Of a stretch of 64,000 bases of DNA, positions 43,319 to 51,928 are shown one piece after another. The notes beneath the pieces are model-generated. The model saw nothing but the letters and a program-made list of their open reading frames with translations. It was not told the origin of the DNA and did not search any database. The stretch comes from Bin55 sp965220235 (GTDB lineage Bacteria > Pseudomonadota > Gammaproteobacteria > Pseudomonadales > Azotimanducaceae), in contig OZ244815.1 of NCBI GenBank assembly GCA_965220235.1, positions 2,728,001 to 2,792,000 on the forward strand. The letters run 5' to 3'. Positions within the stretch are counted from its first letter, which is position 1. Each line of letters opens with the position of its first letter. Position numbers and translations under genes: made by a program.

Positions 43319-44321
43319 ATTTCTTCACTCGTTCATTGCCAAGGCAGATTGCAACATTCGACCTTGCCGCATATTCCAAACACGCCTTAACGTCTACACG
43401 TCTCGGTCCGTCGCGTCGTAGGCAAATCGACACGCTCTCCCCTGGTTTCAGGATGTGTTCGCGTTCACCATCAAATGCGAGCATGGTTCCACCACTGAAC
43501 TCGCGCGATTCACCTATGCGCATTTTTACGATATCAGTAAGTCGAACCTGTCGCACCATTCCGGGTGCGACAGGTGCATGAACTTCGTACACCGAATTCG
43601 TCGCTTCAGTTTGTGAAAATGACAGTGCAAGACCGAAATCTTGTTCATCACTTACAACCTGCGTCATTCCGCCAATAGCAGTCATTCCTACCTTACTCGG
43701 ATCCGCGACGCTTAGCACAGCAAACACGAACTTGGTCGGATCCAATATTGCGCGGGTGCCATGAAACACGTCGTGCGTGCCGACGACGTCTATCAACGCG
43801 AAATCAGTTTCGTCGTTTTCATAGGTCACGTGAAGTGCTTTAGTCAATGGGGCAACTTCCTCGATTGGCACCACTCCCATGGTGATAAGCGCAGCCGCCA
43901 TACCTGCCGTGGTCGCCTCACAGAACACTGGGAATGCGTTATTCGTGCCCGTCGAGAGGGCGATCAAAGGCACTTCACCCAATGACTTACCAATGGCCCG
44001 ATTTGTTCCGTCCCCACCGAGTGAAATCACCACGTCCGCATCACGGAGCTGATGTGCCGCTATCGTCGAGTCTTGCGCCATTCCTGTGAACGCGCCATCA
44101 ATGGCTTCGCTTTGTAAGTTCGATTGAACTAGAGCAGCTTCTGCTATGTGGTGAGAATCAGGATAGTAGCGAATGACGGCATCTTGGCACAAACCCTCGA
44201 TTCCCGCAATACAGCGTCGGACGATAGCCGACTTCTCTTGGTTATCGAATACGGACGCTCGTGCAGTTAGTCGCCTGATGTCCTTCCCTGACGCAGGATT
44301 GGCAATGACGCCAATATCCAT
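43308..44321 (-). CDS. acoX: AcoX-like ATP-NAD kinase-fold protein
   Basis: A 337-residue protein of the NAD/diacylglycerol-kinase fold. IGVIANPASGKDIRRL at the N-terminus and VISLGGDGTNRA near 101, containing the GGDGT motif, are diagnostic, with LSTGTNNAFP following. Proteins of this group (AcoX) occur in acetoin-dehydrogenase operons; their exact role is not settled. It sits between E1 beta (nine-base gap) and E2 (overlap), exactly in the acoA-acoB-acoX-acoC arrangement. Confidence 0.85.
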   Translation of the reverse strand: MDIGVIANPASGKDIRRLTARASVFDNQEKSAIVRRCIAGIEGLCQDAVIRYYPDSHHIAEAALVQSNLQSEAIDGAFTGMAQDSTIAAHQLRDADVVISLGGDGTNRAIGKSLGEVPLIALSTGTNNAFPVFCEATTAGMAAALITMGVVPIEEVAPLTKALHVTYENDETDFALIDVVGTHDVFHGTRAILDPTKFVFAVLSVADPSKVGMTAIGGMTQVVSDEQDFGLALSFSQTEATNSVYEVHAPVAPGMVRQVRLTDIVKMRIGESREFSGGTMLAFDGEREHILKPGESVSICLRRDGPRRVDVKACLEYAARSNVAICLGNERVKKYAH

Positions 44322-44330
44322 GTTCGCGCG

Positions 44331-45320
44331 CTAGCTTCCGTTAAGAAGCTTGTTCACTTCAGATACGATGCGAGCAGCGTTTGGAATGTAAGCCTGTTCA
44401 AGTACGGGGCTGAACGGCACCGGGCTAAACGGTGCACCAACACGTGCGATCGGCGCGTCAAGATAGTCAAATGCATCTTCTTGAATCTGCGCTGCGATCT
44501 CGCCCCCAAGTCCTCCGAAGCGAACAGCTTCATGAACTACGACGACGCGTTGGGTCTTCTCGACCGAAGCCACGATCGCGTCCGTATCCATCGGTTGCAG
44601 TGAGCGCAAATCCAACACTTCAGCTTCAATGCCATTCTCGCTCAATGTATCAGCGGCACTAAGCGATTCGCCGACCATACGACTATAGGTCACGATCGAC
44701 ACATCCGATCCTTCACGAACGACACTCGCTTCACCGAGCGGAATGGTGTAACTCTCTTCAGGGACGTGTCCCCGGTTTCCTAACGAAAGCTTGTTTAGTA
44801 CAACGAAAACCGGGTTATCGTCCCGCGATGCGCTGACGATCAAGCCTTTTACGTCGTAAGGCGTCGACGGCGCAACAACTTTCAATCCCGGCAAATGACA
44901 GATCCACGCCTCGAGACTTTGTGAATGTTGAGCGGCCATATTCATACCGCCGCCTGACATTGTGATGACCGTAATTGGTAACGAAGCAGAACCACCGAAC
45001 ATATAGCGCATCTTCGCCATCTGATTCGCAATTTCGTCCATGCACTCGCCCATGAAGTCCATGAACATGATGTCCACGATTGGTCGCAGACCGGTTGCAG
45101 CCGCACCGACGCCTAATCCGATGATGCCTTCTTCGGAAATCGGCGTATCCACGATACGTTCATCGCCGAATTCGTCGAGGATGCCACGATATGAACCGAA
45201 AACACCCCCTGCGCCAGCGACATCCTCACCGGCAATGAAGGCGTTTTCCTGCTCAAGTAGTACCGTACGCGCCGCTTCGGCAACAGCACCAATGTAAGTT
45301 AATTCACGCTCTTCAGCCAT
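44331..45320 (-). CDS. acoB: Thiamine-dependent 2-oxo acid/acetoin dehydrogenase E1 beta
   Basis: A 329-residue transketolase-like subunit. DVAGAGGVFGSYRGILDEFG near residue 33, TPISEEGIIGLGVGAA near 60 and MRYMFGGSASLPITVI match E1 beta; the C-terminal half has VLDLRSLQPMDTDAIVASV and VVVHEAVRFGGLGGEIAAQI. With E1 alpha it performs the thiamine-dependent decarboxylation or cleavage and transfers the acyl group to lipoyl-E2. A GAAGGAAG-type site precedes the ATG. It follows E1 alpha by 33 bases. Confidence 0.92.
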   Translation of the reverse strand: MAEERELTYIGAVAEAARTVLLEQENAFIAGEDVAGAGGVFGSYRGILDEFGDERIVDTPISEEGIIGLGVGAAATGLRPIVDIMFMDFMGECMDEIANQMAKMRYMFGGSASLPITVITMSGGGMNMAAQHSQSLEAWICHLPGLKVVAPSTPYDVKGLIVSASRDDNPVFVVLNKLSLGNRGHVPEESYTIPLGEASVVREGSDVSIVTYSRMVGESLSAADTLSENGIEAEVLDLRSLQPMDTDAIVASVEKTQRVVVVHEAVRFGGLGGEIAAQIQEDAFDYLDAPIARVGAPFSPVPFSPVLEQAYIPNAARIVSEVNKLLNGS

Positions 45321-45353
45321 GATCTTCCTTCGCGTTCGCCAGCTGCTTTACCG

Positions 45354-46319
45354 CTAGGCGTATACATCCTCCAGTAATGTTGCCGGGTCAGGCATCGGGC
45401 TGCTCTCAGCAAATTCGATACCTTCTTGCACTTCTGATAACACAGTCTCGTGTATCTTCACAGCGTCCTCGTTCGATAACACGTCGAGTTCAGCCAAGCG
45501 CGACTCGAACATGTGAATAGGATCCCGTTTCTGCCATTCGGCGAGCTCTTCATCTGTTCGATAGCTCAATCCCATACCACGCACGCCAACATGGTCGAAG
45601 AAGCGATAAGTCTTACACTCAAGTAACGATGGACCGTCGCCAGCCTTCGCGCGTTCGATCGCCGCGTCTGCAGCCTCGTATACAGCGACCGCGTCCATTC
45701 CGTCTACGACAACACCTGGCATACCGTATCCGGCTGCTCGATCTGCAACGTCTACGATGGCTTGATGGTTCGCTTGAGCGGTATATTCGCCATACCCGTT
45801 GTTTTCACAGACGAACAACATCGGTAGCTTGTAGAGCGCCGCCATATTCGCCGCTTCGTGAAACGAACCTTCATTACTAGCGCCATCGCCGAAGAACGTC
45901 ACAGCAACGTTTGGCGTCTTTCGATATTTGATCGAAAACGCGGCACCAACAGCGATCGGCGGACCCGCGCCGACGATACCGTTTGCACCAAGCATGCCAA
46001 GATCCATGTTGGATATGTGCATGCTGCCGCCTTTCCCTTTGCAGTAGCCGGTTGCACGACCGAACAGTTCCGCGAACATCTTGCCGAACTCGCCGCCTTT
46101 CGCGATTAGGTGGCCATGACCACGGTGAGTGCTTGTAATCCAGTCTTCGTTTAACAGATGTGCCATGATGCCGGAGGCAACGGCTTCCTGTCCGACATAA
46201 AGATGTAACGCGCCTGGGATCTTCCCGGCTTCAGCTAGCTTACCTGCTTCCGTCTCAAACGTCCGAATTCGCACCATGCGGCGATGGATATCTAACAGCG
46301 TGTCGTTATTGAGTTCCAT
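45354..46319 (-). CDS. acoA: Thiamine-dependent 2-oxo acid/acetoin dehydrogenase E1 alpha
   Basis: A 321-residue E1 alpha subunit. The thiamine diphosphate motif runs from FFGDGASNEGSFHEAANMAA to ENNGYG. GALHLYVGQEAVASGI and THRGHGHLIAKGG near the N-terminus and FDHVGVRGMGLSYRTDEEL are typical of pyruvate/acetoin E1 alpha. ATG 46319 is chosen because GAGGAGG lies about seven bases before it; a TTG two codons earlier is too close to that site. First gene of the acoA-acoB-acoX-acoC operon; no E3 gene follows. Confidence 0.92.
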   Translation of the reverse strand: MELNNDTLLDIHRRMVRIRTFETEAGKLAEAGKIPGALHLYVGQEAVASGIMAHLLNEDWITSTHRGHGHLIAKGGEFGKMFAELFGRATGYCKGKGGSMHISNMDLGMLGANGIVGAGPPIAVGAAFSIKYRKTPNVAVTFFGDGASNEGSFHEAANMAALYKLPMLFVCENNGYGEYTAQANHQAIVDVADRAAGYGMPGVVVDGMDAVAVYEAADAAIERAKAGDGPSLLECKTYRFFDHVGVRGMGLSYRTDEELAEWQKRDPIHMFESRLAELDVLSNEDAVKIHETVLSEVQEGIEFAESSPMPDPATLLEDVYA

Positions 46320-46343
46320 GCACAAGCCTCCTCAATTGCGATT

Positions 46344-46357
46344 TTGCATATTTGCAA
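46344..46357. promoter_or_regulatory. Palindrome upstream of the aco-like operon
   Basis: TTGCA and TGCAA face each other across four bases, about 25-38 bases before the acoA start codon. A second inverted repeat, TCTGC/GCAGA, lies at 46389-46408. Either could be an operator for the operon; neither matches a regulator I can name. Confidence 0.25.
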
Positions 46358-46454
46358 GAAGGGATTGATTCGCTTATGTGTGACAGTGTCTGCTAACGGA
46401 ATTGCAGATAAGAACTTCCTTTATTTCAGTACGAGTTTGCCTCGTTTTAGAACG

Positions 46455-46973
46455 CTAGTCTTCGCTAGGAGAGAACCTGCCTTCGTCGTCCACTAATAAG
46501 ACTTGCGTTGGCAATTCCGAACCGTATTTCCACAACACAAGATTGAGATCTGACGCGGATGCACCGAGAACGAAACTTCGTACAAGAATACCAGCGTACC
46601 CTTCCTGTATGAGGTTCTCTGCCAATGCTTGCGAGGCTGACATCTCTCCGGCTAGTGTTTCGACACGCCAATTCGGACTGGCTAGGTCGTTAGGAGAGAT
46701 TCCCCGATGTGCTAAGTTGAGGTCATCGGTCGCATCAAATATGGGTTTTACGTTCACTTGATACGCGCAGAGGATGATCGGTCGGAGAATTACGAAAGGT
46801 GTAGCCTCTCGCGCGGCAACTGGTTCAGTCAACGATGTGTATAGCGCGGGTGTGCCTTTTTTGTTGAATCGTCCACCATGTTGACGAGCTCCTTCCCCCG
46901 ACAACGGATCCCACGCCCACTCGGGGTCGTGCGCTCTGCAAACCGAACCTACAAACTCCCGGTCAGACAGCAT
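46455..46973 (-). CDS. RES domain toxin of a RES-Xre toxin-antitoxin pair
   Basis: A 172-residue RES-family protein. VCRAHDPEWAWDPLSGEGAR with Arg13, HGGRFNKKGTPALYTS (32-47) and Glu56 in AAREATPF are the domain landmarks; the domain is named after Arg, Glu and Ser residues. Studied members destroy NAD+ and arrest growth. It follows the antitoxin gene by 45 bases on the same strand. The ATG start is clear. Confidence 0.9.
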   Translation of the reverse strand: MLSDREFVGSVCRAHDPEWAWDPLSGEGARQHGGRFNKKGTPALYTSLTEPVAAREATPFVILRPIILCAYQVNVKPIFDATDDLNLAHRGISPNDLASPNWRVETLAGEMSASQALAENLIQEGYAGILVRSFVLGASASDLNLVLWKYGSELPTQVLLVDDEGRFSPSED

Positions 46974-47018
46974 CCTAAGTCATCTACTCAACAGTTAAAT
47001 CCTGAGAGGATTCTTGGG

Positions 47019-47324
47019 TTACGCATATCCCCCAGCATCAATATGATCAAGATACGACCGCACGTAATCCATCTTTCCTTCACGAAACAAACAGTCGGCT
47101 GTCTTCCCGCCAAACCCTGGGATCGGTACGCCGCGAAACCATGCGTAAGCTAACAATAGCGAACCAGTCCGGGTCTCAACCCTGGCAAGTATCTCAATCA
47201 TCTGTCTTAACAACATCTGAACTTTGGGTGATTCAATCCGCGTAGCTCGCGACACGGCCTCTTTCTTCAAGCCTAAAGTCTCCGCTATTTCATACCTATG
47301 CGTGCGGAGTTCTTTGGCGATCAA
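47019..47324 (-). CDS. Xre/MbcA/ParS-type antitoxin (DUF2384) for the RES toxin
   Basis: A 101-residue protein ending in IPGFGGKTADCLFREGKMDYVRSYLDHIDAGGYA, the C-terminal toxin-binding domain of Xre-RES antitoxins. A DNA-binding helix-turn-helix part precedes it (HRYEIAETLGLKKEAVSR). The start is uncertain: TTG at 47324 has no ribosome binding site, and the frame stays open to 47396, giving ENGVFSPKLIAKEL, which reads as real antitoxin sequence. No ATG or GTG is in that extension; a CTG at 47354 is one option. Such antitoxins repress their own promoter. Confidence 0.85.
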   Translation of the reverse strand: MIAKELRTHRYEIAETLGLKKEAVSRATRIESPKVQMLLRQMIEILARVETRTGSLLLAYAWFRGVPIPGFGGKTADCLFREGKMDYVRSYLDHIDAGGYA

Positions 47325-47644
47325 TTTAGGGGAGAATACACCGTTTTCAACCAGATTTTGTAGTTCTATATCACTGTCTACATAATATTTGACTAATTAT
47401 AGGTAATTATTTGTGGTCATTGATCTAATATTAGGCTCGTGTTCGCAGGAAAGTACGGCGGGCATCATCCGTCGCTGAGAGATTTCGTGACGCTGGACCT
47501 CTCGATATGCAGCCGTACTGTGTCAAAGCACAAATCGTCAATCATGCAAATGGATAGACCGCACCTTATGTAGCCGACCTGAACGCCGAAGTTATACGGC
47601 GCATCAGATAATGGTGCCTCTGACGAACTTCAAATCTACGATAC
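47325..47644. promoter_or_regulatory. 320-bp gap with antitoxin promoter and an inverted repeat
   Basis: A perfect TATAAT is read on the minus strand at 47396-47401, suited to drive the antitoxin-toxin pair; a start near 47388 would leave the alternative upstream antitoxin codons within the transcript. Further on, AGTACGGC (47452-47459) and GCCGTACT (47512-47519) form a perfect 8-bp inverted repeat enclosing GAGAG/CTCTC (47477-47481/47499-47503), which would fold as a nested hairpin in RNA. No protein gene is seen. The A/T-rich part (47360-47430) contrasts with the surroundings. Confidence 0.4.
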
Positions 47645-48106
47645 TTGCCACAACTGCTGATTGTCTATCACTCTAAATCAGGTCAGACTCAGCGCATGGC
47701 TGATGCGGTGCACGCGGGCGCAACGGACGGGGCAATTTCATCTATCGAAGTCGTGATTAAGCAAGCGCTAGAAGCGGACGCAACTGACCTTCTTGCCGCA
47801 GACGGCTTGATATTAGGCACGCCTGAGAATTTCGGATATATGTCCGGTGGTATGAAGGACTTTCTGGATCGCACGTTCTACGAAGTCGAAGGGAAAATCA
47901 AACCTTTACCTTGCGGGATTTTCATTAGCGCCGGTAACGACGGCTCCGGCGCATTGACCGCGATTCGACGAATCGGCAAGGGTTATCCATTCATCGAAGT
48001 GCAGGAGCCGATCATCGTAAAAGGCAAAGCAACAGACGAGCAAATTGAAGCGTGCCGCGAACTGGGATTGGCGATGGCCGCAGGTTTGGAAGCTGGAATC
48101 TACTGA
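47645..48106 (+). CDS. Flavodoxin family protein / NAD(P)H:quinone oxidoreductase-like
   Basis: A 153-residue FMN-binding protein. IVYHSKSGQTQRMADAVHAGA at the N-terminus is the phosphate-binding loop; LILGTPENFGYMSGGMKDFLDRTF near 54-78 is the flavin-ring region, as in WrbA-like reductases. ISAGNDGSGALTAIRRI follows. It probably transfers electrons or reduces quinones in the cytoplasm. The start is TTG without a clear ribosome binding site, though the N-terminus is complete. It converges with the MATE gene. Confidence 0.82.
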   Translation: MPQLLIVYHSKSGQTQRMADAVHAGATDGAISSIEVVIKQALEADATDLLAADGLILGTPENFGYMSGGMKDFLDRTFYEVEGKIKPLPCGIFISAGNDGSGALTAIRRIGKGYPFIEVQEPIIVKGKATDEQIEACRELGLAMAAGLEAGIY

Positions 48107-48134
48107 TTCAGACGAATTGCATGCACAGTCAAGT

Positions 48135-49547
48135 TTAGCTCACTTGCTGTGGTGCCAACTGTCTTCTAAATCGATTCGTCATGGTTCGAAGCCACAAGAT
48201 CGCGATTAATCCGACTAGACCATTCGTAATCGAAAGCGCTACAAAAATGCCGATGTAACCGAAGAGCCAATTAAGCAGATAGCAAAGCGGTAACAGTACG
48301 ACGAACATACGAAACATGGACAACACGAACGACGGTATTGGTTCGCCATACGCGACAAACGTACTTCCTGCGATCATCGCTACGCTCATGATCCCAAGTG
48401 TGATTGGAACGATATAAAAAAACTCCGTCGCTACGGCTACAACAGCCGGGTCGTCCCGAAACACGCCCGAAATCGCACCGCCAAGAACGACCAAAATCAC
48501 CGTGACGATGAGACCGTAGATGAAACAGAACGTGTAGCACATCTTGAGTGCGCTCTGAATACGGTCGAACCGACGTGCACCGAAGTTCTGTCCGACAAAA
48601 GGTCCCATACTCGAACTCATCGCCATGATCACAATCATGGTCATGGCTTCAATCCGCGTCGCGACGCCGTAAGCAGCGACCACATGGTTGTCGTAAAGTG
48701 CGATTAACATCATGATCAGGTACATGGATACCGGCATCAATACCTGACTGGCCATCGACGGCAATGCCAAGCGCATGACTTCGTGCACAGATCGTCGAAA
48801 TTGCTCGAACGTACCCGGATGCTGTATGAAACCACGTCGACGGAACAACCCGATCGCGTAAATTGCGACGACCAATCTTGAGAGCACGAACGACCACGCT
48901 GAGCCGTACACGCCGAATCCATCCCAGGAACCAATGCCCCAGATGAGCGCTGGCGCGATGATCACCTGAATGATGGCACCTGCCACCATGATGATGGCGG
49001 GTGAACGCACGTCGTTGAACGATCTGAGCATCATGCCGCCGACCATCGGGACCGCAAGAATCGGCACACCGAGTAGCGTAATGTAGGTGTACTTCACCGC
49101 AATCGGCAGGAGTTCGTCACGTGCATTCAACAACACGAATATCGACTCGGCGAACACGAAACCCACGACCGACAGCACAGAGACGAAACCGATCACGAGG
49201 ATCAGCGTATGGGTCGCAATCCGTTGTGCCGTTGTCCAATCTCCAGCGCCAATCGTCCTGGAGATGATCGACGTTGCTCCGATCCCGAAACCCATCGACA
49301 GACTCGAGAATCCCATAACGAGCGGAAATGTGAGGGTCAATGCGGCCAGCTCGATCGTGCCAATCTGTCCAACGTAGTACGTGTCGATCAGCGACGCGAT
49401 CATCATCGACGAAATGCCGAGAAGCATCGGCACCGTTAATCTGAAAAGCTGGCGCGGGATCGAGCCGTCAAGCAAACTAGCGCTAGCACCACCGAGGCGT
49501 TGCTGTGCGCGTTGTTGTTCGGCTGATTGAGCTTCTGTTTCAGCCAT
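48135..49547 (-). CDS. MATE family efflux transporter
   Basis: A 470-residue inner-membrane exporter with two homologous halves of six helices. GSIPRQLFRLTVPMLLGISSMMIASLIDTYYVGQIG at the start and the corresponding FRRSVHEVMRLALPSMASQVLMPV near 235 open the two MatE repeats. Such pumps export cationic drugs or metabolites with sodium or protons. It lies 38 bases after the ABC permease gene on the same strand and is probably the last gene of that export operon. Substrate unknown. Confidence 0.93.
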   Translation of the reverse strand: MAETEAQSAEQQRAQQRLGGASASLLDGSIPRQLFRLTVPMLLGISSMMIASLIDTYYVGQIGTIELAALTLTFPLVMGFSSLSMGFGIGATSIISRTIGAGDWTTAQRIATHTLILVIGFVSVLSVVGFVFAESIFVLLNARDELLPIAVKYTYITLLGVPILAVPMVGGMMLRSFNDVRSPAIIMVAGAIIQVIIAPALIWGIGSWDGFGVYGSAWSFVLSRLVVAIYAIGLFRRRGFIQHPGTFEQFRRSVHEVMRLALPSMASQVLMPVSMYLIMMLIALYDNHVVAAYGVATRIEAMTMIVIMAMSSSMGPFVGQNFGARRFDRIQSALKMCYTFCFIYGLIVTVILVVLGGAISGVFRDDPAVVAVATEFFYIVPITLGIMSVAMIAGSTFVAYGEPIPSFVLSMFRMFVVLLPLCYLLNWLFGYIGIFVALSITNGLVGLIAILWLRTMTNRFRRQLAPQQVS

Positions 49548-49585
49548 TTCGTCTCATGCGACGAAATTCGAATTGAAGTGCCGCG

Positions 49586-50746
49586 CTATTCCCCTCGCAA
49601 TGCGGTTGTGATCGGAATATATGCCGCGCTGATGGCAGGTAGCAAGCCACCGAAGAATCCGATCACAATCGCCCACGTCATGCCGAGATACACGATCTCA
49701 GTTGAAACATTGAAGTCGAAAGCCACTTGTGAAAAAGCGGCCGGATTCAATGTCGCGACGGTGAACCCATTAAAGATGATGTATGAAAACAACGCGCCTA
49801 AGGCACCACCGAGAATCGCGAGAATCACGGCTTCGATCATCACCGATATCACAATTGGAACGCTTGAGAAGCCAATCGCTCGAAGTGTTGCGATTTCGAT
49901 GGTTCTAGTGGATACGGCGGTATACATCGTATTCAGCGCGGCAAACAATGCACCAATCGCCATGATCACGGCGACGGCATAACCGAATGACTTAATCGTT
50001 TGCCTTAATGTTGCCGATTGACGTTCCATGAAAGAAGGTTCGGAGATAACTTGCACTTGCAACCGCGGATCGGTCTCAATGGCTTGCGTCAATTCTTCGA
50101 AGGATGCGGGTGAGTCCAAGCGAACTCTCAGCGAAGTCGCCGAATTTCGTCTGAACGCGTTAAGAGCAGCTGGAAAGTCAAGCCAGATTTCCGATTCATA
50201 CGCTGATCCTGCCGCCTCAAAATGACCAACAACGCGCCACATCGAATCCCGCAAAGGCACTTCTGCGCCAACGTCCAATCCTCTGAACTCAGTCGCTGCC
50301 TTTGCACCCGCGATGATCTCCGTTCGCCCAGGCTCAAAGTTCCTACCTGCGACAATCTCAACTTCCGGACGTACCTCGAACGCACCGGTACCGACGCCTC
50401 GCGCAATCAGATTTGCGTACGTGCCCGTATCCATTTTTGGAACGTCGACCACAGTGTACAACTCGGGACTCAACGCTGCGACTCCCGGTAGCGTCTCAAT
50501 GAGGGCAACGTCTGCTTGAGTGATTGAACTCGCCATTTCATCCGTCGAACCGTCACGCAACAAAATCACGCGGTCGCTCGACGCACCACTCGAAAGTGCT
50601 GACTCAAATCCAGATGCCATTGCCAATATCGCCACCAACACGCCCACAACGCCGCCGATACCTACGACGACAACCGATGAGATGCCAAACCTTGATGGCA
50701 GATTGCGCAAGTTCATCAGCGATATCTTGAAGATTTGCTTAATCAT
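49586..50746 (-). CDS. ABC transporter permease, FtsX/MacB type (second permease)
   Basis: A 386-residue permease with one N-terminal helix (about 20-45), a large periplasmic domain and three C-terminal helices (VAVIMAIGALFAALNTMYTAV, then TIEIATLRAIGFSSVPIVISVM). TRTIEIATLRAIG is the cytoplasmic coupling segment of this family. It is separated by 15 bases from the other permease; the two proteins share fold but little sequence, so the pump may be a heterodimer. Confidence 0.9.
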   Translation of the reverse strand: MIKQIFKISLMNLRNLPSRFGISSVVVVGIGGVVGVLVAILAMASGFESALSSGASSDRVILLRDGSTDEMASSITQADVALIETLPGVAALSPELYTVVDVPKMDTGTYANLIARGVGTGAFEVRPEVEIVAGRNFEPGRTEIIAGAKAATEFRGLDVGAEVPLRDSMWRVVGHFEAAGSAYESEIWLDFPAALNAFRRNSATSLRVRLDSPASFEELTQAIETDPRLQVQVISEPSFMERQSATLRQTIKSFGYAVAVIMAIGALFAALNTMYTAVSTRTIEIATLRAIGFSSVPIVISVMIEAVILAILGGALGALFSYIIFNGFTVATLNPAAFSQVAFDFNVSTEIVYLGMTWAIVIGFFGGLLPAISAAYIPITTALRGE

Positions 50747-50761
50747 CTTGAACCCTCAGCG

Positions 50762-51928
50762 TCACGCGTGCATTGCATCGACGATAGACATGCGCGTCGT
50801 TGACAACGCAGGGATCGCGCCGACAAGGACGCCGAGACCAGCCGCAAGACCCAGCGAGGAAACAGCGGTCGACAATAGAACTGGCATCGGTGGAGTCGGC
50901 ACGAACATGGCTGCCGCTCCGGACGAACCCACCGCTATCAGGAGACCCATCCCGACGACGACGCCGAATATCGCGGGTAAGACGCTCAACAAGATAGCTT
51001 CGCTAAGCATCCAAAACCCAAGTCTAACGTCATTGAAGCCGATGGTCTTTAACACGCCGAGTTCAGCGATCCGTTCGCGAAACGCTTGCGCCATCGTATT
51101 GGCACAAACCAACAAGATTGTGAAAAACACCGCGAGGAGGATCCCGCTCATCATCAACGTGATGTTGCCGTATTGGGCGAGGAATTGACGATTCGATTCG
51201 CTCTCAGTGGCAGTCCGTACCGGGTCTGAGGAATTGATATACATGCTGTCGATCTTCTGCGCGAGTTCCGGTGCCAGCTCTGCATCCGCGATCTGAATAG
51301 CCAACCAACCTACACTACCTGGGCCGAATGCGTTGGCTTCCTCAAAATAGTCATATTGCAGCAAGACAGCGCTCATCCCCTCTTGACTGGGCGTGTAATA
51401 CCCAACGAGCTCGAATTCCCATGTGTAGTTTCCATCTTTTTGTGGATAGATCTCCGAGCCAATTGGAATGATGTCCCCAACTTTCCATTGGTATCGTTGG
51501 ACTGTCTCAATCGGGGCAACCATGCCGCGTCGCGTCTCGAAAAACGCCGTAAGGTGTTCGTCGCTTATTTCATATTCTGGATATACCCTGAAAAAAGTAC
51601 TAGGATCGACCGGGAACGTGACGAGCATGTTGCTCGGTTCCTGGTAAAACCCGCCAAACCAGCTCATGTGGGTCACGAGCTCAACGCCATCTAATTGAGA
51701 TATTTCGTCCACGTACCTTTTCGGAATATCGTCGATCATTGAATACTTGGCGCTGGTTTGAAGACGATTCGCGCCAAGTTCACCGCTCACGGTGTCTAAG
51801 GAGAACACGACTGCAATAGATCCTAACGCGACGTATAGCAAGAACGCGATGAAAAGGCAGAAGAAGGTAAGAAAAGTCCGCGTCTTCTTGCGATATAGGT
51901 TCTTCCATACAAATGCGGCGCCTGTCAT
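50762..51928 (-). CDS. ABC transporter permease, FtsX/MacB type (first permease)
   Basis: A 388-residue permease. The N-terminal helix is TFLTFFCLFIAFLLYVALGS; a periplasmic domain spans about 45-265; three helices follow (ITLMMSGILLAVFFTILLVC onward), with RERIAELGVLKTIGF as the coupling segment. RKKTRTFLT before helix 1 is typical of MacB-like permeases. Its ATG overlaps the end of the ATPase gene by four bases. Confidence 0.9.
   Translation of the reverse strand: MTGAAFVWKNLYRKKTRTFLTFFCLFIAFLLYVALGSIAVVFSLDTVSGELGANRLQTSAKYSMIDDIPKRYVDEISQLDGVELVTHMSWFGGFYQEPSNMLVTFPVDPSTFFRVYPEYEISDEHLTAFFETRRGMVAPIETVQRYQWKVGDIIPIGSEIYPQKDGNYTWEFELVGYYTPSQEGMSAVLLQYDYFEEANAFGPGSVGWLAIQIADAELAPELAQKIDSMYINSSDPVRTATESESNRQFLAQYGNITLMMSGILLAVFFTILLVCANTMAQAFRERIAELGVLKTIGFNDVRLGFWMLSEAILLSVLPAIFGVVVGMGLLIAVGSSGAAAMFVPTPPMPVLLSTAVSSLGLAAGLGVLVGAIPALSTTRMSIVDAMHA

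Noticed and set aside
47470..47520. CTGAGA followed by paired segments, resembling a TPP riboswitch
   Set aside because: The second conserved TPP element (the GATCTGG...TAATGCCAGCG part) is missing and the downstream gene is a flavodoxin, not a thiamine gene.
50520..51188. 222-residue open frame on the plus strand
   Set aside because: Antisense to the two ABC permease genes; a shadow of their codon pattern.
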